This document shows, piece by piece, positions 44,808 to 55,258 of a stretch of 64,000 nucleotides of DNA. A program made the position numbers and the translations under genes. Every line of letters begins with the position of its first letter. Positions within the stretch are counted from its first letter, which is position 1. The DNA lies in NCBI GenBank assembly GCA_934045075.1, contig OW203734.1, positions 15,605,680 through 15,669,679 of the forward strand, read 5' to 3'. The notes beneath the pieces were generated by a model. It ran no database searches. It saw only the letters and a program-made list of their open reading frames with translations, and was not told where the DNA came from. Origin of the DNA: Yponomeuta sedellus (lineage: Eukaryota > Arthropoda > Insecta > Lepidoptera > Yponomeutidae).

Positions 44808-45148
44808 CAGCCCTTATATGTCCCCACTGCTGGGGCACGGGTCGAACCGAGTGATTGGAATCAATCACGTGGTTAAGCAACACAGGCGCGGTAAGGTACG
44901 GGATGGGTGAGCGTCCCGTGTCTACCGCTAGTGGCATTTTTCCGAGCGCTTCCGTGCTTCGCAAGGCACGTTAAGCCGTTGGTGCCGGCTATCATATAAT
45001 GGCAGTCGTTAAGCCATGTCAGAGGCCTTATGGGCGGCTTGATAACTTCTGACAGTAAGGCCCGCCACTGTCTTACAATCCTCCACCAACCCGGACTTGG
45101 CCCCCGGGTGGAGTATGGCCTAACCTTCCTGCGATGTAGGAAGAATCT
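44808..45148 (+). mobile_element. 5S-A SINE with inverted 5' end
   Basis: 44808-44845 is the reversed 3' terminus (TATGTCCCCACTGCTGGGGC). It is fused directly to the forward element starting GAACCGAGTGATTGGAATCA, which runs to TTCCTGCGATGTAGGAAG. This looks like a 5' inversion at integration. Confidence 0.82.
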
Positions 45149-45800
45149 AATATAATATAATAATATAATATGATTTAATAGTATGGTTTCTAATATATTT
45201 AGTTAATTTTGATTAATTTCGAACTTGATTAAGCATGTTTTAATTAATAAGTCTCTTCTTGAAGAGGTATGTAAGAATTATTAGTGGAAACTTCACTGGT
45301 TTATGTAATTGAAATTGTTAATTTTTAATAATTGTTATTGAACCGTTTGTTTCCTAAATAAATAAAATAAAATAAAAAATAAAGTAATTGAAAATGTGCA
45401 CGTTTTATGTCCAGGCGTACTATGGGCTCAAATGTCGACCTTAATATTTTAGTTGCAAAGTCGCCCGTAATGTAACCGAATAAAGAGCACGCGTGTAAAA
45501 GTTGATGAGCTGTCGACTGTGCTTCATAACCCAATTGCTCCTCGGTACGAAGGCAAAAGAGCTGAGTATGAGCGAAGGCACGTCATGAAGCAGTAAATCA
45601 TTTACGAAGCACTAAAGTTCAAAGGAGTATCGAACGTCTAGAAACACGTAGGAAACCTACAAGCAACAGTAACTAAGTTAGTTTAACTGGGAATGTTCCA
45701 TACAAATGCCGTGCTAGACCCAGAGAACACCACTTATTTTAAACACTTCGGTCTTCGTTCCTTCGCGTATGTTTTTACTGGACTGCGCCACAAGGAGGGG
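45149..45800. other. dpr intron, no gene recognised
   Basis: AT-rich. About 45440-45520 resembles 25690-25780 (AGTCGCCCGTAATGTAACCG). No ORF of interest. Confidence 0.45.
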
Positions 45801-45948
45801 TATGTATGTATGTATGTATGTATGTATGTATGTATGTATGTATGTATGTATGTATGTATGTATGTATGTATGTATGTATGTATGTATGTATGTATGTATG
45901 TATGTATGTATGTATGTATGTATGTATGTATGTATGTATGTATGTATG
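45801..45948 (+). repeat. TATG tetranucleotide array, 37 units
   Basis: A perfect TATG array of 148 bp. It is open on both strands (YVCM and IHTY repeats), which is a consequence of the repeat unit and not evidence of coding. Confidence 0.98.
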
Positions 45949-46075
45949 ATATAATTAAATAACTTATACCACAACACCATCACTTATCCTGGTCCCTAGC
46001 TAAGATATCCTGTGCTATGGTAACCAGGGGATGCCGTATCCGCCATACACTAAAACACAGCTAAGAGCGGTTTCG

Positions 46076-46235
46076 CACTACGTCCGATCCGAATCCGGTC
46101 CGAGTCCGTGAAAACACGGTCCGAAGTAGTCGTAGTGACGTAGCCGGACCAGTGCGTAAGTAATGTCTGAACTAGGTCCGAGATTTCTAGACCCGTCTTT
46201 TCACGGATTCGGATCGGACGTAGTACGAAACCGGT
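46076..46235. mobile_element. MITE-C with TIRs, CTAAG target duplication
   Basis: Left end AGCGGTTTCGCACTACGTCC, right end the reverse of ACCGGTTTCGTACTACGTCC. Both flanks read CTAAG. The TIRs continue through GATCCGAATCCG. It resembles the ends of the 12694-13508 element. Confidence 0.75.
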
Positions 46236-46366
46236 CTAAGCTTCACTTGGCGTTTCTTACTTTTTAGTGTCAAATATGACTAAATTTCACATTTCTTAGC
46301 TGTAGGTCTAAGAACCACGATTCTAGCATTATTAGTTTAGGAGATACAACACAGTGTTAGCAGCTA

Positions 46367-46410
46367 CGGCACAGTTTTATTCGAATTACTCTTCGAATAA
46401 AACTGTGCCG
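46367..46410. repeat. Perfect 19-bp hairpin
   Basis: Arms 46367-46385 and 46392-46410 (CGGCACAGTTTTATTCGAA) with the six-base loop TTACTC. Confidence 0.95.
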
Positions 46411-46499
46411 AAATATAATTTTGTAGCAACATATGAATACTTTTTTTTGTGACATACATTCCCACAACTTCGCTGTTTTCCCGACAATCAGGTGGTGGA

Positions 46500-46615
46500 T
46501 ATTTTAGTTAGTGACGGCAGATATAAATACACAAAAACTGAAGCACGGAGGCCCCCAGTGGAAATCGAACCCATGAACTCCGGCATTGAAATACCATCAG
46601 ACCAAAGAGACAGTC
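46500..46615 (-). mobile_element. S3 SINE, reverse
   Basis: GGCCCCCAGTGGAAATCGAA, CCCATGAACTCCGGCATTG, CAGACCAAAGAGACAGTCG. Another S3 tail piece is at 46005-46065. Confidence 0.62.
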
Positions 46616-47280
46616 GAAATTTCGTCTGCATTTAATACATTCATGTGGTGTTTGTTTACAGGCAGTGTCAATTTACCCATCTGATCAGGACAGCCTGTCA
46701 ATTACCAGTGGTAATACAATCTCTTTGAAGCGAACTAAGTACCTACATTGTTATTATTGAATTCCGAGTTTGTAATTTAGTCATTTAGGTAGTAAAGCTT
46801 TATGGCCGTATTTATAGATAGATTGATAGAGATAGACAGAGAACTTTATTGCACAGCCAGAAAAAAAATAATTACGATAAATAAAACACGATTCCACTAA
46901 AATATTCATACAAGTTACTTTTGCGATACTTTTCTTAAGACCACGGCTATTCCTTGTGGAATCTCTAACGTAGACTCTTTTATTGAGGGTTTTTGGAATT
47001 ACTATCTTCAGACTCAGAAACTTAGACTATCAAGGAAAAAAACAAAGGATGACGGATGTGTTTCAGATGTGGTACTGGCGCTGCCTGCTACGGTTGCTAT
47101 GAGCTATGATAATCAAAACTGAAGGAGCTCACAATCCGAACTGCCTTATCCGATATATACGTATTTTGTTGTAGCAAACGTTAATTCACGGGTTTATGCA
47201 TAACCCCCTGCAGTATAAGACTTTCGTAATAATTTTACCCATACGATCATTTAATAAGCACCAAATCGGCTTGAACTCAC
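46616..47280. other. dpr intron, no gene recognised
   Basis: Nothing supported beyond a GATA-rich run at 46817-46845. Confidence 0.45.
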
Positions 47281-47491
47281 CTACAACCGTCAGTCGGAAG
47301 GACAGGCTGATCTTAGGCTCGGTCGAGACTTGACACTCGTACGCGCCGGAGTCACGCGGCTGCGCCGGACTCACGCGCAGCGTCCACTCGTCGGAGCCGT
47401 CCGCGTGGAGCGCGGCAAAGCGTGCGTCGCTGCTGTATGTGTGGACCCCCACTGTCAGTATGTGGAGGTCGCGTTTCCGGATCCAGGACAC
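47281..47491 (-). CDS. dpr: dpr-family gene, exon for second half of Ig1
   Basis: A 211-bp exon with an acceptor (ATTCTTTCTCAG|GTGTCC) and a donor (GTTGTAG|GTGAGT). It starts in phase 0 and leaves one base for the next exon. It reads VSWIRKRDLHILTVG, VHTYSSDARFAALHADGSDE, WTLRVSPAQPRDSGAYECQ and VSTEPKISLSFRLTVV. SWIRKRDLHILTVG, DEWTL and DSG.YECQVSTEPK are the most conserved Dpr signatures, so the family assignment is firm. The exon carrying the first cysteine of Ig1 and the signal peptide must lie upstream, at higher coordinates. I did not find it before 64000. The upstream intron contains the nested retrotransposons. Confidence 0.94.
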
Positions 47492-48833
47492 CTGAGAAAG
47501 AATAGATCGAGTTTAATCTTGGCCCTATTTTAGGGTACTACAATTCATGGCTTACTATGACTATTTGGTGTACGTTGCAAAGTAGTATTTCTTAAAGTCT
47601 CGCGATGCTCATACATAGAAGGAATTACACCGGGAATTAAGATAATTACGTTTTGCCACAATAACAACCCTTGTCCCCACTGCTGGGGCACGGGTCTCTT
47701 CCTGCATCGCAAGAAGGTTAGGCCATACTCCACCACGGGCGCCAAATTTTTTTGCCTAATAATCGCGATTGGACCTGTTTAATATGTAAGTATTGTAAAG
47801 TCGATGTACTAGTATATTAATATTAAGATAAGAATATTCTTATTAGTTCTTTATTGCGCAAAAAATTGTACGAAATTTGGACTTGATGCTAATTCTACCA
47901 GTCAACCCCCAAGATGTACAAGAGATGCAAATTGTAGAGGCGTCCAAAAAACGAAGTGATAGTACCTCAACGGGATTGCATGGATTGTAGTTGTATGAAA
48001 CGCGGTTCAGAAGCAGCTACTAGGCTTGGTTTACTACTGTGAGATCTTGACGAATCAGATAAAGTGACGAATTAGGGATATTGAAGAGTTAAAGATTCTT
48101 TAGAAAATGACGAATCGGGAAAGTGACGAATTAACGAAAGCGACGAATTAGCGAAAGTGACAAGTAATGCACTAACTCCATAGAATGGTGGTTAACTTAA
48201 TTATGATGCACTTAGATCGTAATTAAATAAATGTCGAGAAAAATATATTTGTCAAAAAATATATCCTTGAACTACAGGTAGCCAACACAATGCAAAAATA
48301 TTATATTCATTATAAAAACAAACGGTCTTGTTTATTATTATTATTAAAATTCTTTATTGCATAAAAATTTTGCACATAGGCGAGCTTAATGCTACTTAGC
48401 ATTATCTACCAGCTAAGCTAAGTTTTGGAGACAAGATTAGCAGGTAGTGCAATATTAATAATATAAAATTTACTGGTAATCTATTTTATATATTAACTGA
48501 AAAATTGTAGGGGAACATTATATAACATAACAATAAAAAATATGAAATACAATAAATACATAAACAGCGGGTATAGTGTGACAAATTTATCTGACCCGGC
48601 GACAGCATCACTTTTCTCATAGTAAACTTGACGTTTCCACACAAAATTTGACACCTCTACCGGGTCAGATAACTTTGTAGCACTATACCTACGCTTGGTA
48701 ATTAAGTCCATACTCTCAGTCTGACACAAAGCCTGTGACCTGCAGAGGGACGTAGATAGGCTTCATAAAAATGCATCATTTCTAGGTTTTATAGTAATAT
48801 GCAGTCTGTTGAATAAGGACCAAAATACTTTAG
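47492..48833. other. dpr intron; 5S-A fragment, retroposon tails
   Basis: 47660-47745 is a reverse 5S-A 3' end (CCCCACTGCTGGGGCACGGG). 48050-48165 repeats a GTGACGAATTA motif. About 48335-48440 is a reverse retroposon tail (TTCTTTATTGCATAAAAATT, CTACTTAGCATTATCTACCA). No exon found. Confidence 0.55.
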
Positions 48834-48954
48834 ACGGCCTCGGTGGCGCAGCGGTTTGGCACGCTGACTGTAAAACCGAAGGTCTCAGGTTCGATCCCCG
48901 GCCGGGTCAAACTAGGAAACGAACTTTTCTAGTTTGTTTCGGGCCTTGGATGTT
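48834..48954 (+). mobile_element. S2 SINE, 5' half (target of the R1-like insertion)
   Basis: S2 head and body up to GGGCCTTGGATGTT. The remaining 3' half continues at 58349-58490. Confidence 0.9.
48943..48954. repeat. Target-site duplication, left copy
   Basis: GCCTTGGATGTT, identical to 58349-58360. It borders the poly(T) that is the poly(A) tail of the minus-strand element. Confidence 0.88.
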
Positions 48955-49370
48955 TTTTTTTTTTTTTTAATAAGGTGATACTGCCACCGTTGATTTCGTG
49001 GCAACCTTTATTCAGTGGATTTATAAAAAAAGAGCTTTGCATATTAAAATTGTCATGTACGATTTGTCTGCCGTTTGTCTCTTATATTCTAATGCTATTT
49101 TATTATCCTACTTAATGTTAATAATTAGGTTTAACCTAATGGGTCAAGTTTAACTTTTTTTTTTCTTTTCTTTTGTTTTTTTTTTCCTTTTTTCTTTATT
49201 GGTATTTTGTGTTTGTTTCTTGCTGTTATCATTATTACTATATTTTTCTTTTTTTTTTTCTCCATATCTTTAACCCATTTACATCTTTATTTGGAATACA
49301 TTATTAAGTAATAAAAATAAAATGTGGACAAAAAAAAATTAATATTAAAATAGATAATTCCGGATTTTTC

Positions 49371-49426
49371 CCCCGGCGCCTTATCTCTGTCTACTCCGAC
49401 GAGTAGTCACAAGCAAGGCGCCGGGG
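49371..49426. repeat. Structured 3' UTR repeat, copy 1
   Basis: A 56-bp unit beginning CCCCGGCGCCTT and ending AAGGCGCCGGGG (12-bp stem), with an inner stem CTACTC/GAGTAG. It is repeated at 49578-49633 with two differences. Confidence 0.95.
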
Positions 49427-49577
49427 CTTACAAAAAATAGGATATCAACATTAGAACATAAAAAATTAATACAATAACAATTATAACAATACATTAATCA
49501 AATTAAATAAAATGTCAAGTAACAATAAATTAAAAATAAAATTTTCTTCTTATAATATATTTAAAATTAGGTGTGTT

Positions 49578-49633
49578 CCCCGGCGCCTTATCTCTGTCTA
49601 CTCCATCGAGTAGTCACAAGCAAGGCGCCGGGG
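49578..49633. repeat. Structured 3' UTR repeat, copy 2
   Basis: Same outer and inner stems as copy 1. The two changed bases fall in the inner loop region (CCATCG instead of CCGACG), leaving both stems intact. The AT-rich spacer between copies is about 150 bp. Confidence 0.95.
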
Positions 49634-49705
49634 TCCTGTAATAATTGTCAAATAAGAATCCTACCCTCTTCCTCGGCTTAAAAATGGGCATCTGGGTCGC
49701 CCGGG

Positions 49706-50926
49706 CTAAGACCGGCCCCCGTTCGCCCTCGCGGCTCGACTCTTGGAGTCGGCCATAAAGGCGGCGAACGCCTCGCACCTCACCGCCCTTCCCAGGCGTA
49801 TCTCGCAATCGGCCCTAGCAGCTCCAAAACGGGGACACTCCTCCAGCAGGTGCTCTAGCGTTTCAGGAGTCTCGTCATCACAGATGCAGGACGGACTCCC
49901 CGCGAGCTTGAACCTGTGGAGGTACGCTCGAAAGCCGCCGTGCCCCGTGAGGAGCTGCGCCTTGGCATGACTCGCTGTAGCGGGTCTGCCACTTTGCCAC
50001 TGTCTCCCGTCTCACCTGCAGTTTTGCGTGTGAGACGGGATACAGGTCGTAGGCTGCCGCGTCTTTGCGAGACAACGCCGCCCTCTTGGCCAACTCATCC
50101 GCGCGTTCGTTACCGGGGATCCCGACGTGGGCCTTGATCCAGTAGAACTGGATCAGGCCCCCGTTTCGTTGGATGTCCGCCAGCTGGCCGTGAATCTTCA
50201 CGGCCAGCGGGTGTGTGGGCGAGGTACTCCTGAGCAACTCCAGAGCGGATCTGGAGTCGCTCAGGACACTCGCCCTGATGGGAGCGAGACCCCCGGCAAC
50301 GAGGTCGAGAGCCTTAGAGATCGCCACCATCTCCGTTTGGAAGACGGAGGCGAATCCCTCCAGCCTGAACCCCCTGGTGCGGACCTCAGCGCCGCCCTTC
50401 CACAGTGTGACCGCTCCCCCGACCTTGCCCTCGATCTTGCTGCCGTCCGTGTAGGCCCTGGGCCAGTCGTCGGGCACCTTATCGAGCTCCTCCACGCTGG
50501 CCACCTCCTCGAACTCCACCGGAGTCCTCAGAGCGGGGTGTGCCAGCGTGAACGGGCTGCATCGGTGCTCGACTTCCCGGCCCGGGAGCGGGGCGAAGGG
50601 CCTCCCCCTCTTCAGCTCGTAAAGTTGAAGGGCCTCCTCGGCCCTTAGGTCGAGGGGGAGGATCCTCGCCAGGAGGACGGCAGATGTGAGGGAGGTGGTG
50701 CGATGGGCCCTCGCAATGCGGATCGCGAAGGCCCTGGTCACCCTGTCGAGCACGGCCCTGGGGCCCGCACGTTGCGCGACAGGCGCCCAGACGTTGGCCG
50801 CATAGAGGATAGTAGGCTCGATGACGGTAGTGTAGAGCAGCCGGCCGATATCGGCATTTAAGCCCCAAGTCGCCCTGGCCGCTCTAGACACCATCTGGAA
50901 CCTAGCCATAGCTTTGCCGCAGACCC
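49706..50926 (-). pseudogene. R1-like ORF2, C-terminal part with RNase H
   Basis: Continues the RT protein after the inner element (CGKAMARFQMVSRAARATWG). An RNase H domain follows, with its acidic residues visible in YTDGSKIEG, TEMVAISKAL and SDSRSALELL and its HVGIPGNERADELA end. RNase H would remove the RNA strand during reverse transcription. A frameshift near 49970-49985 throws the frame to an early stop at 49878. In the other frame the C-terminal CICDDE, then LEHLLEECPRF zinc-finger-like motif is intact, and that frame stops at 49706-49708. Allowing for the inserted element, this part is in frame with 54748-55258. Confidence 0.88.
50922..50926. repeat. Target-site duplication of inner element, left
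   Basis: GACCC, repeated at 54743-54747. Removing one copy and the inner element restores the reading frame of the R1-like ORF2, which supports the assigned borders. Confidence 0.75.
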
Positions 50927-50933
50927 AGAAAAA

Positions 50934-51586
50934 AACATTGGAGTTGCAACAAATTCGTCTGTCGCAGCCAAACATCCGAAGACTCCCGAGGTCGACTCAA
51001 CACCCATCCACACCGAACACCGTACAGCTAAGGATGCAGCCACGAAAACGGCGGGCGTTCTGAAACCGCCCTAAGTGCAAGAAGATAGTCTTATCTATCA
51101 CGTCTCATGGCTTAACTTTGGTGTCTACCAAAGTTAAGCCATGAGACGATACAATCAGAACAACATAGTGACGAGTGGCAACAAATAACTCGAAAACGGT
51201 CCCGGAAGCCACGACTGGTCACAATAGGTACAGGTAAGGAGGACAATGAACTGCAAACAGTGGAGATGCTAAAATATATACAAGCGTGGTCCTTCAAACC
51301 TGAGACTACTGTAGAGAACGTGCGCAGTTTTCTCAACAAGATAGTCAAATCTGAGGATTATTTTGTTGAGAAACGGAATATTATGTCACAGAGACACGCC
51401 GCATTTATAATAGGAGTGCCGGAATCACTATTAGAGCGTGTAAAACAGCCCATTTCGTGGCCACCGCGAGTGATGCTATCAGACTGGTTTCTCGCCCGTC
51501 CCCGCAGCCGGCGGGGAAAGGAGCCACTGCAACTCAGTGCGAACGCGAGCGCCCGCACGGGCGCCGCCACACCTCACACCAAGTAA
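50934..51586 (+). pseudogene. Jockey/CR1-like ORF1 remnant
   Basis: Two pieces in different frames: 50934-51077 (open to a stop, containing VAAKHPKTPEVDS) and about 51114-51586. The second contains YIQAWSFKPETTVENVRSFL and AAFIIGVPESLLERV, then VMLSDWFLARPR. That pattern is the usual C-terminus of ORF1 proteins in this retrotransposon group. No zinc knuckle is visible. The pieces are separated by a perfect palindrome at 51101-51148. ORF1 ends at TAA (51584-51586), overlapping the upstream end of ORF2. Confidence 0.68.
51101..51148. repeat. Perfect 22-bp palindrome in the ORF1 remnant
   Basis: Arms 51101-51122 and 51127-51148 are exact reverse complements with spacer GTCT. It coincides with the frame change between the two ORF1 pieces. 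Confidence 0.95.
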
Positions 51587-54506
51587 TAGTATTTCAGTTG
51601 CGCATGTTTCTAGGAGCCAAAGTGAAGCCATCGTTAAGAATAATTATGACTTGAGGATATGCCTTCAAAATGTGCAATCCCTTAACAATAAAACGCGGCG
51701 ATTGGAAGTTTTACTTAAGTGTGACTTGGACTGTGATATTTTAGCGTTAACAGAGCACTGGCTTAAAACTCAGGAACTTAAACGTATTAATGTTGAAAAC
51801 TACAGCCTTGCGTCAAGCTACTGTAGGGACACTATTGCTCATGGTGGATCATGTATCTACGTGAAAAATCAATTAAAATGTATCGAATGTACAGATTATA
51901 CCTTTCTGTCAGTCCAACAAGTATGCGAAATATCAGCCATAGAACTGATTGACTATGAACTCATTATTGTTTGTATTTACAGATCTAATCTAGTAAGCTT
52001 GGACGAATTTCTACCCCCTTTTGAGCATTTGCTTGACAAGCTAACTGAAGATAAGAGGGAAGCCGTTATCGTTGGTGACTTTAATGTTGACATCATCTGC
52101 CCAATTAATAGCTACCAAAAAAAACTGAAAGACACTCTTTCGTCCCATGGCTATAATATTTTGGTTAATTATCCCACTCGAGTCGCGGGCTCGTCTGCAA
52201 CGTGCTTAGATCACATCTACACAAACCTTTCAAATGGCGATATAAACACGGAGCCGGTAGACACCCACCTAAGCGACCACCTTGCCATAAGCTGTACACT
52301 TGTGAGGGAACCACGGCAATCATTACCTGAAATACGCCGTGTTAGGCAATATAGTAGGTATATTAATCGTTGCAATTTTGTGGCGTCCATCGAGAGTGTT
52401 GACTGGCATAATTTGATCGGGCGAAAGGATAATTTAAATGAACTTGCGCTTTCGATTGTTAGAGTGATTTCCAATTCTATTGAAGTCTGTTTTCCTCTCA
52501 GAAAAGTTACAAGTAAAAATAGCAAAAATGCTTCTTGGGTAACAGAGGACATTCTGAACATGAAGAGGCTTATATTCGATATTGATAGTCTGTTGGCTTT
52601 ATTTCCAAGCTATCCCGGCTTAAACAAGATGTTGGAGAATTGTACCACAAGTAACGATCGTATGCTGCGAGATAGGCGATCGGAGTTCTACATCAATAAA
52701 ATCAACCGTTCAAGTAATCGGATAAGAACAATGTGGGCAGTTGTAAATGCGGAATCGGGAAAAAGAGTTAGTGGCAGCACGGATTATACTGATGTAATTA
52801 AAATTGTTGATGGAAGTACAGTAAAATCTAAGCAAATGGTCGTAGACGCCGTTAATACCAGATTTGTGGGGGCCGCCGGTGCGTGCGGCGCCCCGCTGGC
52901 CGACGTCCGTGGCGCGTGCTGCGCGCTCGCTGCGGTTCGTGATGCCTGCGACCGCTCGCTGCACCTGCGCCAGTTTACGCCATACGAAGTCTACATACTC
53001 ATTACTAAGCGTATCGCACGTAAACCAACAAAAGACCTTTACGATATATCTATCGATCTGTTATACTTGGCTGCGACGTCTCTGTCCGAAGTGTTATGCC
53101 ATTTATATAACGAATGTCTCAGGTCGGGCTGTTACCCGGCTGCGTTAAAAAAAGTCAAAGTAACACCTCTGTATAAAGGGAAGGGTAAAAAGGATGACGT
53201 GAATAGCTACCGGCCCGTGTCCATTATTCCCAGTGTTGCAAAAGTCTTCGAAGCAGGATTGAGCGATAGATTGACAACATTTCTTATAGCAAGTGAATCA
53301 CTATCGGATAGACAGTACGCCTACCGGAGCGGGCGGTCTACGACATCTGCAGCTCGTGAGGTGGTGCGTCGCGTACTTGAGGCTAGGGAGGAAAACCAGC
53401 AAGTGGCTGTCCTCTTCTGCGACCTGTCCAAGGCCTTTGATGTGGCGAATCACAGACTTCTTGGAGAGAAACTTAGGCATTATGGAATCGAAGGGCCGCC
53501 CCTAAATCTATTCATAGATTTTTTAAAGGAGCGATCGCAAGTTGTTGTAGGAGAAGCAGGCAAGGTTAGATCTTCTCCATTGGACGTACTGCTGGGTGTG
53601 CTTCAAGATTCCTCTGTTTCTAACATACTCTTCTCCATCCTAATGAATGACCTACCGGAAGCCATAATGGAGGGTCATGTACTGATGTATGCTGATGACG
53701 TTGCAGCTGTAGTGTGCGACCAGTCTATCAATCAGCTTGAAAAGAAAATAAACAGAGTAGTTGCCGATTTATCTCAATGGTTCAAAACTAATGGTTTGAT
53801 ACTTAACTAGAATAAAACCAAATATCTACATTTCAATATGTCAGGTAGAGCTTACAGACCCCTCCATGTAAGTGTTGGAGACACAGTCTTGGAGCAAGTC
53901 CCGAGTTGTGTTTTTCTGGGTTTCCATATAGACAGAGCTCTGACGTGGAAAATTCATATAGAGAACCTATGCGGTAGACTCGGTAGCGCGTGCTTTGCTC
54001 TGAGCAGGCTGAGCTGGACCTTACCTCCTGAAACGGTGAGGTCATGTTACTTTGCAACGGTACACTCACTACTGCAATATGGGGTTGAGTTCTGGGGATG
54101 CGTGGCAGACTGGATGCGAGCCTTCCGAATGCAGAAGCGAGCTGTGCGAGCGATAGCACGAGTTCCAAAGGACGAATCCGCCAAACCGTACTTCGAAAGG
54201 TATAGTATACTGACGGTGCCTGCAATGGTTACTATGCAGGCAGCTGTGTACACTCGGGAGCATATGCTAGACTACACAAGACGTAGCGACCGCCATAGGT
54301 ACAACACTCGTAACATGGACAAACTGTCATCTGTGTCCCACAAACTTACCAAATCAGGTAAGTTAATTCACGTTAGGGGACCGAGAGTGTACAACCGTCT
54401 GCCAGTCGATATAGTTAATTCAAAATCCCTTCAGTGCTTTAAAATTAAATTAAAAAAGTGGCTTGTCAAGCAAACAATTTATAATTTTGATGGCTGGCTC
54501 AATTAG
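51537..54506 (+). pseudogene. Jockey/CR1-like ORF2, one nonsense codon
   Basis: One frame from 51537 to the stop at 54506, interrupted only by TAG at 53808-53810. Endonuclease: QNVQSLNN, TEHWLK, VGDFNVD and LSDHLAIS motifs (about residues 45-255). Reverse transcriptase: YRPVSIIPS, CDLSKAFDVANHRLL, then the YADD catalytic box (about residue 720). The motif normally written GVPQGS reads GVLQDS here, an unusual change at a conserved nucleotide-binding loop. After the TAG the thumb and C-terminal domain continue (FLGFHIDRALTWKIHI, LLQYGVEFWG, RGPRVYNRLP). A GC-rich run lies at about 52865-52970. The stop and the motif change suggest it is inactive, though only recently. Confidence 0.9.
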
Positions 54507-54689
54507 CTGTTCTGAGTATTTAAGATAATTAATTATACTTACATAAAATAAGTATGTATAAGAACCTGTGAGGAAGCGCTATACTAATATTCATTTCACA
54601 ATTAAACAATAGTGTTGATTGTTAATTGTACATGTTGCGTTATAATTATTATGTTATTTTTGAATTGTAGTATTGAATCCGAATTGTTG

Positions 54690-54742
54690 TAAATGACGTG
54701 TAAATTATAATTACGAATAAAGATGTCTATGTCTATGTCTAT
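54690..54742 (+). terminator. 3' end and ATGTCT repeat tail of inner element
   Basis: ACGAATAAAGATGTCT followed by three further TATGTC-type units ending at the target duplication GACCC (54743-54747). The AATAAA is at about 54715. Confidence 0.8.
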
Positions 54743-54747
54743 GACCC

Positions 54748-55258
54748 TGTTGAGGTGGCTAAGAAAATTGAGGTTCTTGTCGATCGTCAGACCCAGTACG
54801 GTGATCTCATCCGAGAACGCGATGTCATCCCCCCCAAGACTCAGTTTGGGCGGGATTACATCGCGCTTCTTGGTGACCACCATAGCTTGGGTCTTTCGAG
54901 CGGCGAACCTCATCTTAGCCGCCTCTCCCCACTCAGACACGGCTTCCAGCGCGGCATTGAGGATCCCCTCAAGCTCACCCGCAGTCTGCGCCGCGGCGAT
55001 AATCAAAATATCGTCAGCGAACGCCTGCAGGTGAGCTCTCAGGTCCTCGCCGCGCCGGAGCAAAGGGTCGAGTAGCAGGTTCCACAGCAGGGGACCGCAC
55101 GTCGAGCCTTGGATGCAACCCTTCGAAGTAGGTCTGTCTACTTGTGCTCCAGCGTACCTGACTGTGACCTGTCTTTCGCTCAGGTAGCTGCACAGGAGTT
55201 GGTAGACAGATGGTCGCATCCAGTGGCCAGAATCTGGTGTTTTATTCCGGGCCACCAC
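54748..55258 (-). pseudogene. R1-like ORF2, RT palm part
   Basis: Carries the RT region after the first frameshift: YQLLCSYLSERQVTV, KGCIQGSTCGPLLWNLL (the QG loop) and FADDILII (the catalytic aspartates). It ends at the inner element's insertion site after LSHLNRV. It is offset from the upstream part by a frameshift between about 55200 and 55258. Confidence 0.88.

Larger units (their letters stand above)
50927..54742 (+). mobile_element. Jockey/CR1-like non-LTR retrotransposon
   Basis: Plus-strand element of about 3.8 kb inserted in the R1-like ORF2. It has a partial ORF1, a near-complete endonuclease-RT ORF2, no RNase H, and a 3' end made of repeated ATGTCT instead of poly(A). Short repeated 3' ends occur in several CR1/Jockey-type lineages. 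The assignment to a precise clade needs a tree. Confidence 0.88.

Noticed and set aside
45714..45983. Long open frames on both strands with YVCM or IHTY repeats
   Set aside because: They are produced by the perfect TATG microsatellite, which has no stop in these frames.
50127..50648. Plus-strand ORF of 173 codons
   Set aside because: Antisense shadow of the GC-rich R1-like RNase H region; the minus strand carries the recognisable domain.
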